52,161 nt of DNA from positions 1-52,161 of the forward strand of contig CAYXXN010000001.1 of NCBI GenBank assembly GCA_964469055.1, in the 5' to 3' direction. Positions 43,359 through 51,528 of the stretch are shown piece by piece (the stretch's first letter is position 1; each line of letters begins with the position of its first letter). A model generated the notes under the pieces. The model saw only the letters and a program-made list of their open reading frames with translations, was not told the origin of the DNA and ran no database searches. Source of the stretch: CAYXXN01 sp964469055 (GTDB taxonomy: Bacteria; Acidobacteriota; Thermoanaerobaculia; Multivoradales; JAHEKO01). The position numbers and the translations under genes were made by a program.

Positions 43359-45490
43359 CTCCCGACCTCCGGCCGATCCGGCGGGTCCTCGTCGTCGGCC
43401 CCCTCGACCGGCGGGGGCGCCTCCTCCGCCGGCAACCCCTCCTCGGCGGCGGCGGGAGGTTCCGGCACGAGTGGCTCGGGAACCGGTCCGAAGGGATCGT
43501 CGACCCCCCCGGCTTGGCTGTCGAGCGCGGCCGTGCCGCTCTCGAAGTCGTAGAAGACGGCCCTGCCCAGGAACTCCGCGCCGTCCCGATCGACCAGCCG
43601 CACGGGGTCGCCCGTGACGCGGACCTTCTCGAGCTCCGGCCGGTACTCGGCGGCTTGGCCGTAGACCTTGTTGCCGGACTCGGGGTCGTCGATCTGAACG
43701 GGGCCGAGACACTCCATGAGCTCGAACTCGTCGGCGTCGTCGAGGTGGAGCCGGATCTCGCGGCAGAGCATGTGGGCCTTGCCTAGCCGGGCGCGCGCCG
43801 ACCCTTCGTAGACCAGGACTCTCTCCTGCCGGGTATAGCGCAGGCGCTGCGAGGTCACCTCGAGCGGCTGGGCAGGAGCCGCCTCTGGAGCGCCGTCCGC
43901 CCCGCCCTCCTCTCCCCCGGCCGTTACGCCACGGGCGGCCGTCTCCCAGACGGTCTTGATCGGTCCGCTGGCGGTGAACTCCTCGCCGTCGCCGCCCAGC
44001 GTCTGGGCGAGCAGATAGTTGGGCCCCTGCCAGGCGCGAACGCTCTGCTCGAAGCGGAAGCCCTGCTCGCGCTGCCAGGTTGCCTGCTCGGCCACGACGT
44101 GCAGCGGCTCCTCCGCCTCGCCGCCCGGGCCGAGCGCCAGAGCCTGCCCGCGCTCCATGTCCGCACGCACCCCGTCGACGGCGCGCACGTCGCCCTGCTC
44201 GCGATCGATGGAGATGTGGGGCGAAGCGACCCGCACGCCGTCGCGGGCGATCCAGGTACCGGGCCCTTCGAGCAAGAGTTCGCCCGAGGCCTCCGCGAGG
44301 CTCAGGCGCGGCGTGCGAGCCTGCGTCCAGGGCTCGGCGAGGTCGACGCCGCCGTCGACCTGCAGGCCCGTGATGTCACCGGAGGATCCGACGCTCATCC
44401 GCAGCGTCTCGCCGCAGAGGAGCCGCAGGCTGGGCGTCGGCGCCGCGGCGAGGTACTCCTCGAGTCGCACTCCGGCGTCGCCGGCCAGGCTCGCTAGCCG
44501 GCGATCCCGGAACTCCGCCACCACCTCACGAGACTCGAGCGAGCGCACCAGCCCGGCGGCCTCGAGCGCCAGGCGGGCGATCGGATGCGGCCCAGCGAGG
44601 AGATTGGCGCGGGCCGGAGCGCCATCCTCGTCGAAGGCGACGCGCAGCTCGTGCCCGTCGGCCTCGAGACGATGCAGCAGGCCGTCGCCGCGCCCTTCGA
44701 GGGCGGCGAGCCGCACCCCCCACTGGGCGTCGAGCTGCTGCAGGGTGCGCTCGTCGGCCGCCAGCTGAAGGTTGAGGCGGCTGGCGGCGAGCCGATCGTC
44801 GCCGCGGCCGAGCACCACATCGCCATCGGCTTGCAAGAGGCGCGTCTCGCGGTTGTAGGTCACGCGGCGCGCGTCGAGGCCGAAGGGCGGAAACATGCCG
44901 GGCTCGCTCCGCACGCTCACCTCACCGGCGAGCAGGAACTCGTCGCTACGGAAGTTCGCCTCGAGCTGCCGCGCCCGACCGACATAGCCGCCCCCGAACA
45001 CGAAGCTGACCGGGGCGAGGCTCATCAGGTAGCGTCCGCGGCGCCGCATCTCGAGGCCCTCGGTGCGCAGCGTGACCCCGTCCGGGCCTTCGAGTGCCAC
45101 CTTGCCCTCGAGCACGGCGTGCTTGCTCTTGGCGTTGTAGAGCGCCCGCTCGCTCTGCACGCGGTACACGCCTCCGCCCTCGCGCTCGACGCTCAAGACG
45201 ACACCTTCGAGCGAGAAGTCGTCCTCCTGGCGCGAGGCGATGCGGTTGGCCTGGATGCCGAACACCTTGCGCCCTTGATCCGTGAGCTCGAAGGCGAAGC
45301 CCTCGCCGGACAGCACGAGTCCCTCGAGGTCGTCGGTTCCCCCCTCCTCGCGGGCCGGGGTCAAGCCCACACTACGCTGGCCGCGGCCCCACCAATAGAG
45401 CGCCGCCACCGCCAGCGCGAAAAGGACGAAGCCGCCGGCCAGGGCGCGGCGCACCCAGATCACGGTAGGGTCACGCGCTTTCCTCACCAC
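43355..45490 (-). CDS. fused LptC-LptA periplasmic LPS bridge protein
   Basis: A single 711-residue chain. One membrane helix near the N-terminus (about 17-34) followed by an LptC-like domain (about 50-200: [29 protein letters not shown]). A long beta-rich middle has OstA-like repeats ([17 protein letters not shown] type). A C-terminal LptA/OstA domain is at about 560-680 ([37 protein letters not shown]), then an acidic Pro/Glu tail. LptC and LptA are normally separate proteins of about 190 and 185 residues; the extra 300 residues would lengthen the bridge. No signal peptide precedes the LptA part, so the whole chain stays anchored to the inner membrane. Confidence 0.85.
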   Translation of the reverse strand: MVRKARDPTVIWVRRALAGGFVLFALAVAALYWWGRGQRSVGLTPAREEGGTDDLEGLVLSGEGFAFELTDQGRKVFGIQANRIASRQEDDFSLEGVVLSVEREGGGVYRVQSERALYNAKSKHAVLEGKVALEGPDGVTLRTEGLEMRRRGRYLMSLAPVSFVFGGGYVGRARQLEANFRSDEFLLAGEVSVRSEPGMFPPFGLDARRVTYNRETRLLQADGDVVLGRGDDRLAASRLNLQLAADERTLQQLDAQWGVRLAALEGRGDGLLHRLEADGHELRVAFDEDGAPARANLLAGPHPIARLALEAAGLVRSLESREVVAEFRDRRLASLAGDAGVRLEEYLAAAPTPSLRLLCGETLRMSVGSSGDITGLQVDGGVDLAEPWTQARTPRLSLAEASGELLLEGPGTWIARDGVRVASPHISIDREQGDVRAVDGVRADMERGQALALGPGGEAEEPLHVVAEQATWQREQGFRFEQSVRAWQGPNYLLAQTLGGDGEEFTASGPIKTVWETAARGVTAGGEEGGADGAPEAAPAQPLEVTSQRLRYTRQERVLVYEGSARARLGKAHMLCREIRLHLDDADEFELMECLGPVQIDDPESGNKVYGQAAEYRPELEKVRVTGDPVRLVDRDGAEFLGRAVFYDFESGTAALDSQAGGVDDPFGPVPEPLVPEPPAAAEEGLPAEEAPPPVEGADDEDPPDRPEVGR

Positions 45491-45498
45491 GGCCGATT

Positions 45499-47196
45499 CT
45501 AAGCGGGGGCCGGGCCGCGCCAGGCGCGGGCCGCCTCGAGCTGGAAGACCGGGCACTCCCGGTAGCGATCGAGCCGCAAGGTGCCGAGCGCCTCGAACTC
45601 GCCCGCCAGCTCGGAGGCCCGCTCGCCCCAACCCCAGCCGACGACGGAGAGCGGCCGGCCGCTCGGCGAGAGCGCCGCCGCCGAGAGGTGCCCCCGCCCG
45701 AAGGGGCGCGGGCTGCCCAGCAGCCGCAGAGGTCCCACGCGCAGCAGCGGCTCCGGGTTGCCGACGCCGAAGGGCTCGAGCTGCATCAGGTCGGCCAGGA
45801 GCCCCTCGTCCAGGGCTTCGGGCGGCAGGGCGGCCTCGTACTCGAGGGTGCGCGCCAGGAGCTCGGCCGGCCAGCTCGCGGCCGCCGCCTGCCACGCGGA
45901 GCGCAGCTCGGGTAGGCGCTCGCTCGTCGCCGAGAGGCCGACCGCCTGGGCATGCCCGCCGAAACGCACCAGAGCGTCGCTCCACGGGGCCAGGAAGTCG
46001 AAGAGGTCGATGCCGGGCAGGCTGCGCCCCGACCCGACGGCGATCTCACCGTCGACCGAGAGCAACAACGTGGGTCGATGAAAGGCGCGAGCCAGGTGGC
46101 CGGCGGCGATGCCGACCACGCCGCGATGCCAGTCCGCGCTCCAATCCACCAGGATCCCGGGCAGCGGCGCCCAGCTCGCGAAGCGAGCGGCGGCCTCTTC
46201 GACGACCGCATCCTGCGCCGAGCGGCGATCGCGGTTGTGCTCCTCCAGTCCGGCCGCCAGCTCCTCGGCGGCGCTCGGGTCGCGAGTCAAGAGCAACTCG
46301 AGGGCCCGCTCGGCGCTCGCCATGCGGCCAGCCGCGTTGAGGCGCGGCGCGAGACGGAAGGCGACGTCCTCGCTGGTCACGGGAGGGACCGTGCCGGCGT
46401 GGCGCATGAGGGCCTGCAGCCCCAGCGAGCGGGTCGCCGGCAGGGCCCGCAGGCCGAGGGCGGCGATGACCCGGTTCTCGCGCGTCAGGGGGACCATGTC
46501 GGCGATCGTTCCCAGGCAGGCCAGGCGCAGCAGGCTGGTCGGCGACACCGCCTTGCCGCAACGCTCGCCGAAGGCCGAGGCGAGCTTGAAGGCCAGGCCG
46601 GCCCCGCAGAGGTCCGCCGAGGCGTCGGTCCGACCGGCGCGCCGCGGGTTGATCTCCAGCGCTCCAGCGGGTGGCTCGCCGTGCGCCAGGTGATGGTCGG
46701 TGACGATGACGTCGAGCCCGCGCTCCCTGGCCGCCGCCACGGCGGCGTGGGCGCCGCTGCCGCAGTCCGCCGTGACGATCAGCCCGCAGCCCAGCGCCGC
46801 CGCCCGCGCGGCGTGCTCGGACTGGAAGCCGTAGCCCTCGCGCAGTCGCTCGGGCAGGATGCTCTCCACCGCCAGACCGCAGGCGCGGAACACCGCCACC
46901 AGCTGAGCGGCGGCCGTGACGCCGTCGACGTCGTAGTCGGCGACGACCGCCACGCGCTCACCGCGCGCCCGCCCGGCGGCGAGGCGCTCGACGGCCGCGC
47001 CGAGTCGCGGCAGGGTGTCCGGAGCCGCGAGCGCCCCGAGCTGAGGATCGAGGAAGGCGGAGGCAGCGGCAGGATTGGCCACCCCGCGCCGCGCCAGCAG
47101 CTCGGAGCGCCAGCGGGGATGCCCGGCCGCTTCCAGGGCCGCGGCGGAGGCCGGCCGCGGCGCTGCCACCCACCGCGCCTGGTCGGCGGAGCTCAC
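45499..47196 (-). CDS. recJ: single-stranded-DNA-specific exonuclease RecJ
   Basis: 565 residues of the DHH phosphoesterase family. Motif I VADYDVDGVTAA, motif II TADCGSG, motif III VTDHHLAHGEPP, motif IV CLGTIADMVPLTRENR, then RLAPRLNAAGRM; DHHA1-like GGHAQAVGLSATS. It resects 5' ends in RecF-type repair. GTG 47196 lies four bases after the accA stop; the longer open frame upstream is a shadow of accA. Confidence 0.95.
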   Translation of the reverse strand: MSSADQARWVAAPRPASAAALEAAGHPRWRSELLARRGVANPAAASAFLDPQLGALAAPDTLPRLGAAVERLAAGRARGERVAVVADYDVDGVTAAAQLVAVFRACGLAVESILPERLREGYGFQSEHAARAAALGCGLIVTADCGSGAHAAVAAARERGLDVIVTDHHLAHGEPPAGALEINPRRAGRTDASADLCGAGLAFKLASAFGERCGKAVSPTSLLRLACLGTIADMVPLTRENRVIAALGLRALPATRSLGLQALMRHAGTVPPVTSEDVAFRLAPRLNAAGRMASAERALELLLTRDPSAAEELAAGLEEHNRDRRSAQDAVVEEAAARFASWAPLPGILVDWSADWHRGVVGIAAGHLARAFHRPTLLLSVDGEIAVGSGRSLPGIDLFDFLAPWSDALVRFGGHAQAVGLSATSERLPELRSAWQAAAASWPAELLARTLEYEAALPPEALDEGLLADLMQLEPFGVGNPEPLLRVGPLRLLGSPRPFGRGHLSAAALSPSGRPLSVVGWGWGERASELAGEFEALGTLRLDRYRECPVFQLEAARAWRGPAPA

Positions 47197-47200
47197 CCGC

Positions 47201-48154
47201 TCAGCTGCCGAGGTGGACGCCGAGGTGGCGGAAGCGCTCGTAGCGCTGGCGCCGCAGCTCGTCGGGCGACTCGTCGGCCAGCTCCGCGAGCGCCACCTCG
47301 AGGGTCTCACCCACCCGCCGCGCCGCGTCCTCGTGGTCGGTGTGGGCGCCGCCCAGGGGCTCGACGATGACGCCATCGATGACCCCCAACTCGGCCAAGT
47401 CGGGCGCCGTGATGCGCATCGCCTCGGCCGCCGCCTCCTTCTTGTCTTGGTCCTTCCACAGGATGGCCGCGCAGCCTTCCGGGGAGATCACCGAGTAGAT
47501 GGCGTACTCGAGCATGTAGGTGCGATTGCCCACCCCCAACGCCAGGGCCCCGCCACTGCCGCCCTCCCCCGTCACGAGGACGACGATCGGCACGCCCAGG
47601 GCCGCCATCTCGATCAAGTTGCGCCCGATGGCCTCCGCCTGCCCCCGTTCCTCGGCGTCCAGCCCGGGGTAGGCGCCCGGCGTGTCGACGAAGGAGACGA
47701 CCGGCAGGGCGAAGCGCTCGGCGAGGCGCATGAGGCGCAGAGCCTTGCGGTAGCCCTCGGGGCGTGCCTGTCCGAAGTTGCGCACGATGCGCTGCTTGGT
47801 GCTGCGTCCTTTCTGGTGACCGACGACGACGATCGACCGTCCGCGAAAGCTCGCCAGCCCGCCGACGATCGCCGGATCGTCCGCGAAGGCGCGATCGCCG
47901 TGCAGCTCGACCCAATCGGTCATCAGCAGGCGGATGTAGTCGTTGGTGTAGGGCCGGTCCGAGTGCCGCGCGACGAGGGTCTTCTGCCAGCGCGAGAGGT
48001 TGCCGTAGACCTCGCGCGTGCGCTCCTCGAGCTCGGAGCGCAGTTTGGCGAGCTCGCGCCGGCGACCGCCCTCCTCGGGAAACGACTCGAGCTCCTCGAT
48101 GCGACGCCGCAACTCGACGAGCGCTTCCTCGAACGGGATCTCCGCGGGGCTCAT
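47201..48154 (-). CDS. accA: acetyl-CoA carboxylase carboxyltransferase subunit alpha
   Basis: Transfers CO2 from biotin to acetyl-CoA, the first step of fatty acid synthesis. 317 residues. ELHGDRAFADDPAIVGGLAS, GHQKGRSTKQRIVRNFG, FVDTPGAYPGLDAEERGQAE and VTGEGGSGGALALGVGN are hallmark motifs. ATG start. AccD, the beta subunit, is not in the window. Confidence 0.96.
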   Translation of the reverse strand: MSPAEIPFEEALVELRRRIEELESFPEEGGRRRELAKLRSELEERTREVYGNLSRWQKTLVARHSDRPYTNDYIRLLMTDWVELHGDRAFADDPAIVGGLASFRGRSIVVVGHQKGRSTKQRIVRNFGQARPEGYRKALRLMRLAERFALPVVSFVDTPGAYPGLDAEERGQAEAIGRNLIEMAALGVPIVVLVTGEGGSGGALALGVGNRTYMLEYAIYSVISPEGCAAILWKDQDKKEAAAEAMRITAPDLAELGVIDGVIVEPLGGAHTDHEDAARRVGETLEVALAELADESPDELRRQRYERFRHLGVHLGS

Positions 48155-48187
48155 GAGGCGCGCGCCACCGTAGCAGAGCGCCGAAGG

Positions 48188-50623
48188 CTACAGCAACTCG
48201 TAGGGATCGATGTCGACGACGACGCCCGGCGGCAGGGGCTCGGGCAGCGCGCGCCGTAGCAGGGCGCGCAGCCGCGACCCGGAGGGCCCGCGCAGCAGGA
48301 GCTGGAAGCGCCACTCCCCGCGCAGGCGCTCGAGGGGCGCCGAGGCCGGACCGAAGACGCGGACCTCGCGCGCCAGCGGGTCGGCGGCGAGCGCCCGTCC
48401 GAGCTCGTGGCTGCGCTCCTCCGCCCGTTCGCGTCGCCGGTCGCGCACCAGGATCTGCGCCATGCGGCTGTACGGTGGGTAGTGGAAGACGCGTCGGAAA
48501 CGGGTCTCCTCGGCCGCGAAGAAGGCGTCGTCGTGACGCAAAGCCGCCTGGATGGCGTAGTGGTCGGGGTGGTAAGTCTGGATCACGACGCGGCCCGGGC
48601 GCTCGCCGCGACCCGCCCGTCCGGCGAGCTGCGTGAGGAGACTGTAGGTGCGCTCGACGGCCCGGAAATCGTGAAAGCCGAGGTAGGTGTCGGCCGAGAG
48701 CACGGCGGTCAGCGCGACGCGCGGGAAGTGATGGCCCTTGGCCACCATCTGCGTGCCGATCAGCACCTGGGTGTCCCCGCGCGCGAAGGCTTCGAGCACG
48801 GCCCTGGCACCGCCGCGCCGTCGCGCCGCGTCGCGATCGAGCACGCTCGCCGTGGCCTCGGGAAAGAGACGGGCGAAGTCCTCCTCCACCCGCTCCGTAC
48901 CGGCACCGATCGGCTCGAGCGCCGCCTCGCCGCAGCGCGGGCAGGCCGGTGGCACGGCGACTGCGCCACCGCAGATGTGGCATCGAAGGCGTCCCTCGCG
49001 GCGATGGAGAGTGCGCGGCAGACCACAGTCCGGGCAACGCTGATCCTCCCCGCACGCCCGACAGAGCAGCAGCGGGGCGTAGCCCCGGCGGTTGCGCAGC
49101 AGGATCGCTTGGTCGCCGGCGCTCAAGACCGCCGTGAGCTCCTCCGTCAAGCGTCTCGAGAAGTGGACCTCGCCTGGACGGCGCGAGAGTCCCTCTTCCC
49201 GAAGGTCGACCAGCACGCCCTCGGGCAACCTCCCCTGGCCGACCCGTTGGTGGAGCGTCAGTTGCACGAGCTTGCCGCGCACCACGTTCTCGCGCGTCTC
49301 GAGGCTCGGAGTCGCCGACACCAGCACGGCGACGGCGCCCTCGCGATGAGCTCGAGCCAAAGCCACGTCGCGGCCGTGGTAACGGGGCGCCGTCTCCTGC
49401 TTGTAGGAGGCGTCGTGCTCCTCGTCGACGACGATGAGGCCGAGGCTCGGCACGGGGGCGAAAACCGTCGAGCGGGGCCCCAGGACGACGCGGGCCTCGC
49501 CGCCGCGCACCCGCTCCCACTCCTGCTGGCGCTCGCTCGATCCCAGGGAGGAATGGAGGATCGCGAGGCTCCGGCCGAAGCGGTCGCCGAGCTCGCCGGC
49601 GAGCGCCGGCACCAGGGCGATCTCCGGCACCAGGACGATGGCCGAGCGGCCCTGCGCCAGACATTCCTCGACGGCGCGGATGTAGACCTCGGTCTTGCCG
49701 GAGCCGGTGAGGCCGGCGAGGAGGAAGCCCGTGTAGCGGCGCTCGCGGAGCGCCGCCCGCAGCCGCTCGGCGGCCTCCCGCTGGTCGGCGCGCAGCTCGA
49801 TCGCCGGGCGGGGTACCGTGGCCAAGGCCTGCCCGGCCATCGACAGTCGCTCGACCTGGGTGAACGAGCGCAGCACGCCGCGCTCGAGGAGCCGGCGCAC
49901 GACTCCCGCCCCGCAGCCGACCTCGCCGGTGACCTCGGCCAGGGTGGCCGGCCGGCCGGCCGCGGCCAGGTACTCGACGACCGCGCGGCCCTGGCGCGAG
50001 CGCCCGCAGGCGGCGAGCAAGTCGGCCGGGGGACTCGAGCCGAGCTCCACCGCCGTCACGTAGCGTACGCCGCGAGTCGGCGTAGCCCCGACGGCGAGCC
50101 GACCTCGTTCGCTCAGCCGCTCGACCCACGCCGGCAGGTCGTCGAGCTCCGTCGCCTCCTGCAGCTCGGCGAGCCGGATGCGCCCGCGCTCCCGCAGGAC
50201 CTCGACGATCCGCGCCTCCTCCTCGTCCACGGGCTGGGCCAGGCTGCCTCGATCGGTGAGCCAGACCCGCCGATCGCCCCACGGCGGCAGGTCGCTGGGC
50301 ATCACCGCGCGCAGCACCTCACCGATCGGCGCGAAGTAGTAGTCGGCGACGAAGGCGGCGAGCTCGAGGAGGGTCGGCGGCAGCACGGGCCAGGGGTCGA
50401 CGACCGCCTCGATGGGGCGCAGGACGACGCCCTCCGGGGGCGCCTCCCGGCGAGCGAGGATGACGCCCACCAGTCGTCGGCCACCGACGCGGACGCGGGC
50501 CCGGCAGCCGGGCGCGGCCGAACGGGCGAAGGCCGCGGGCACCTCGTAGGTCAGCGGCCCCGCCACGGGCAGCGGGACGGCGACGTCGACGTAAAGAGGC
50601 GAAGGCGGCTCGCGGCGGCTCAG
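48188..50623 (-). CDS. priA: primosomal replication protein N', PriA helicase
   Basis: Restarts replication at stalled forks. 811 residues if CTG 50623 is used. The N-terminal 3'-DNA-binding domain starts YVDVAVPLPVAGPLTYEVP. Walker A GLTGSGKTEVY, DEAH-like VVDEEHDASYKQE, then eight zinc cysteines in CRACGEDQRCPDCG, RCHICGG and CPRCGE. GTQMVAKGHHFPRV and AGRAGRGERPG are motifs V and VI. No ATG, GTG or TTG is available between the carD stop region and the first essential strand; the CTG overlaps the carD stop (CTGA). Nearest normal start in frame would lie deep inside carD. Confidence 0.93.
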   Translation of the reverse strand: MSRREPPSPLYVDVAVPLPVAGPLTYEVPAAFARSAAPGCRARVRVGGRRLVGVILARREAPPEGVVLRPIEAVVDPWPVLPPTLLELAAFVADYYFAPIGEVLRAVMPSDLPPWGDRRVWLTDRGSLAQPVDEEEARIVEVLRERGRIRLAELQEATELDDLPAWVERLSERGRLAVGATPTRGVRYVTAVELGSSPPADLLAACGRSRQGRAVVEYLAAAGRPATLAEVTGEVGCGAGVVRRLLERGVLRSFTQVERLSMAGQALATVPRPAIELRADQREAAERLRAALRERRYTGFLLAGLTGSGKTEVYIRAVEECLAQGRSAIVLVPEIALVPALAGELGDRFGRSLAILHSSLGSSERQQEWERVRGGEARVVLGPRSTVFAPVPSLGLIVVDEEHDASYKQETAPRYHGRDVALARAHREGAVAVLVSATPSLETRENVVRGKLVQLTLHQRVGQGRLPEGVLVDLREEGLSRRPGEVHFSRRLTEELTAVLSAGDQAILLRNRRGYAPLLLCRACGEDQRCPDCGLPRTLHRREGRLRCHICGGAVAVPPACPRCGEAALEPIGAGTERVEEDFARLFPEATASVLDRDAARRRGGARAVLEAFARGDTQVLIGTQMVAKGHHFPRVALTAVLSADTYLGFHDFRAVERTYSLLTQLAGRAGRGERPGRVVIQTYHPDHYAIQAALRHDDAFFAAEETRFRRVFHYPPYSRMAQILVRDRRRERAEERSHELGRALAADPLAREVRVFGPASAPLERLRGEWRFQLLLRGPSGSRLRALLRRALPEPLPPGVVVDIDPYELL

Positions 50624-51147
50624 GCGACGGCCGCCGTGTCGTGCGACTTGCGGCGCTTGGCCAGGCCCGAGGCGAGGGCGCGCTCGACTTCCTTGGCTGC
50701 CAGCTCCTCGTTGATCCGCTTGACGTGCGCGACCTCGCTCACGATGAAGTACTTCGCCCGTTCGTACATCTTCTTCTCGCGGAACGAGAGGCTCTTCTTC
50801 GCGCTGACGAGCTGCAGGTTCTTCAAGACCCGCGCGACCTCCGTCAGCTCGCCGGTCTTCATCTTGTCGAGGTTCTGCTTGTAGCGGCCCTTCCAGTCCT
50901 TGTAGGTGTCGAAGGTCTCGTCGCGCAGCACCTTGAACAGCGACCTGATATCGGTCTGCTGGCACAGCGGCCGCAGCCCGACCAGGTCGAGGTTGTCCTG
51001 CGGGATCATCACCTTCGAGTTGTTCGACAGGAGGCGCAGGTAGTAGTAGGTCTGCTCGATGCCGGCGATCTCGCCGTTCTCGATCTTCTCGACCACGCTG
51101 ACGCCGTGATTGGGATAGACGACCTTTTGGCCGACTCGGAAAGACAC
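50620..51147 (-). CDS. carD: CarD/CdnL-family transcription factor
   Basis: RNA-polymerase-binding factor that stabilises open complexes at rRNA and other promoters. 175 residues from GTG 51147. The Tudor-like RNAP-interaction domain is FRVGQKVVYPNHGVSVVEKI; YYYLRLLSNNSKVMIPQDNL follows; the C-terminal helical domain contains WKGRYKQNLDKMKTGELTEV and SLSFREKKMYERAKYFIVSE. GTG 51147, with GGGGG upstream, gives the usual MSFRVGxKVVYP start; ATG 51192 would add 15 residues but lies inside a hairpin (51182-51206). It heads the 17-kb minus-strand run. Confidence 0.93.
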   Translation of the reverse strand: MSFRVGQKVVYPNHGVSVVEKIENGEIAGIEQTYYYLRLLSNNSKVMIPQDNLDLVGLRPLCQQTDIRSLFKVLRDETFDTYKDWKGRYKQNLDKMKTGELTEVARVLKNLQLVSAKKSLSFREKKMYERAKYFIVSEVAHVKRINEELAAKEVERALASGLAKRRKSHDTAAVA

Positions 51148-51181
51148 GTGCTTGCCCCCGCGGAAGCTGTTGGCGATGGTT

Positions 51182-51206
51182 GTGTAAGTCATCCGGCGAC
51201 TTACAC
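51182..51206. promoter_or_regulatory. hairpin over the first ATG of carD
   Basis: Arms GTGTAAGTC (51182-51190) and GACTTACAC (51198-51206), an exact 9-bp inverted repeat with a 7-base loop, in the predicted carD leader. It encloses the ATG at 51192, so it would block that start; the GTG at 51147 stays free. It could also be an operator. Confidence 0.6.
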
Positions 51207-51218
51207 TTAGGAGTGCCT

Positions 51219-51247
51219 ATTGTAGCGGAAAGGGGACGATCGGTCAA
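51219..51247 (-). promoter_or_regulatory. promoter of the carD operon
   Basis: Minus strand: TTGACC (51247-51242), 17 bases, TACAAT (51224-51219). The best promoter match in the window. The rest of the intergenic stretch up to 51418 shows a TAAGAT at 51401-51406 that may serve the tRNA, and nothing else that I can support. Confidence 0.7.
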
Positions 51248-51418
51248 CTGGCCAGGCGCTGCCTCCAAGGGCCCGGACAGCGGTAAAATGCCCCGCCACG
51301 ACACAAAACGTCATCCTGGGTAGGGGCTCGAGGCGAGGCCAGGAACGACAAGCGGAGCCGTTGTCCCCTTCTCAGGACGCACCCGGCGACCCACAACGGC
51401 TAAGATCGCGACCCCGCA

Positions 51419-51507
51419 GCCGGAGTGGCGGAACTGGCAGACGCGACGGGCTCAAAATCCGTTGATCCGCAAGGATCGTGGGGGTTCGACTCCCCCCTCC
51501 GGCACCA
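51419..51507 (+). tRNA. tRNA-Leu(CAA)
   Basis: Acceptor GCCGGAG pairs with CTCCGGC. The anticodon stem ACGGG/TCCGT holds CTCAAAA (anticodon CAA). The long variable arm TGATCCGCAAGGATCGT and T-arm GGGGG-TTCGACT-CCCCC are as in class II tRNA. Discriminator A and encoded CCA finish at 51507. Its UUG codons start with U, so it is a likely MiaA/MiaB substrate (A37 present). Confidence 0.96.
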
Positions 51508-51528
51508 GCCCGGCGCCGCCGTGCCTCC

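Noticed and set aside
50624..51304. N-terminal extension of priA through carD
   Set aside because: This frame is the out-of-register copy of carD; its translation is Arg/Glu-rich and unrelated to PriA.
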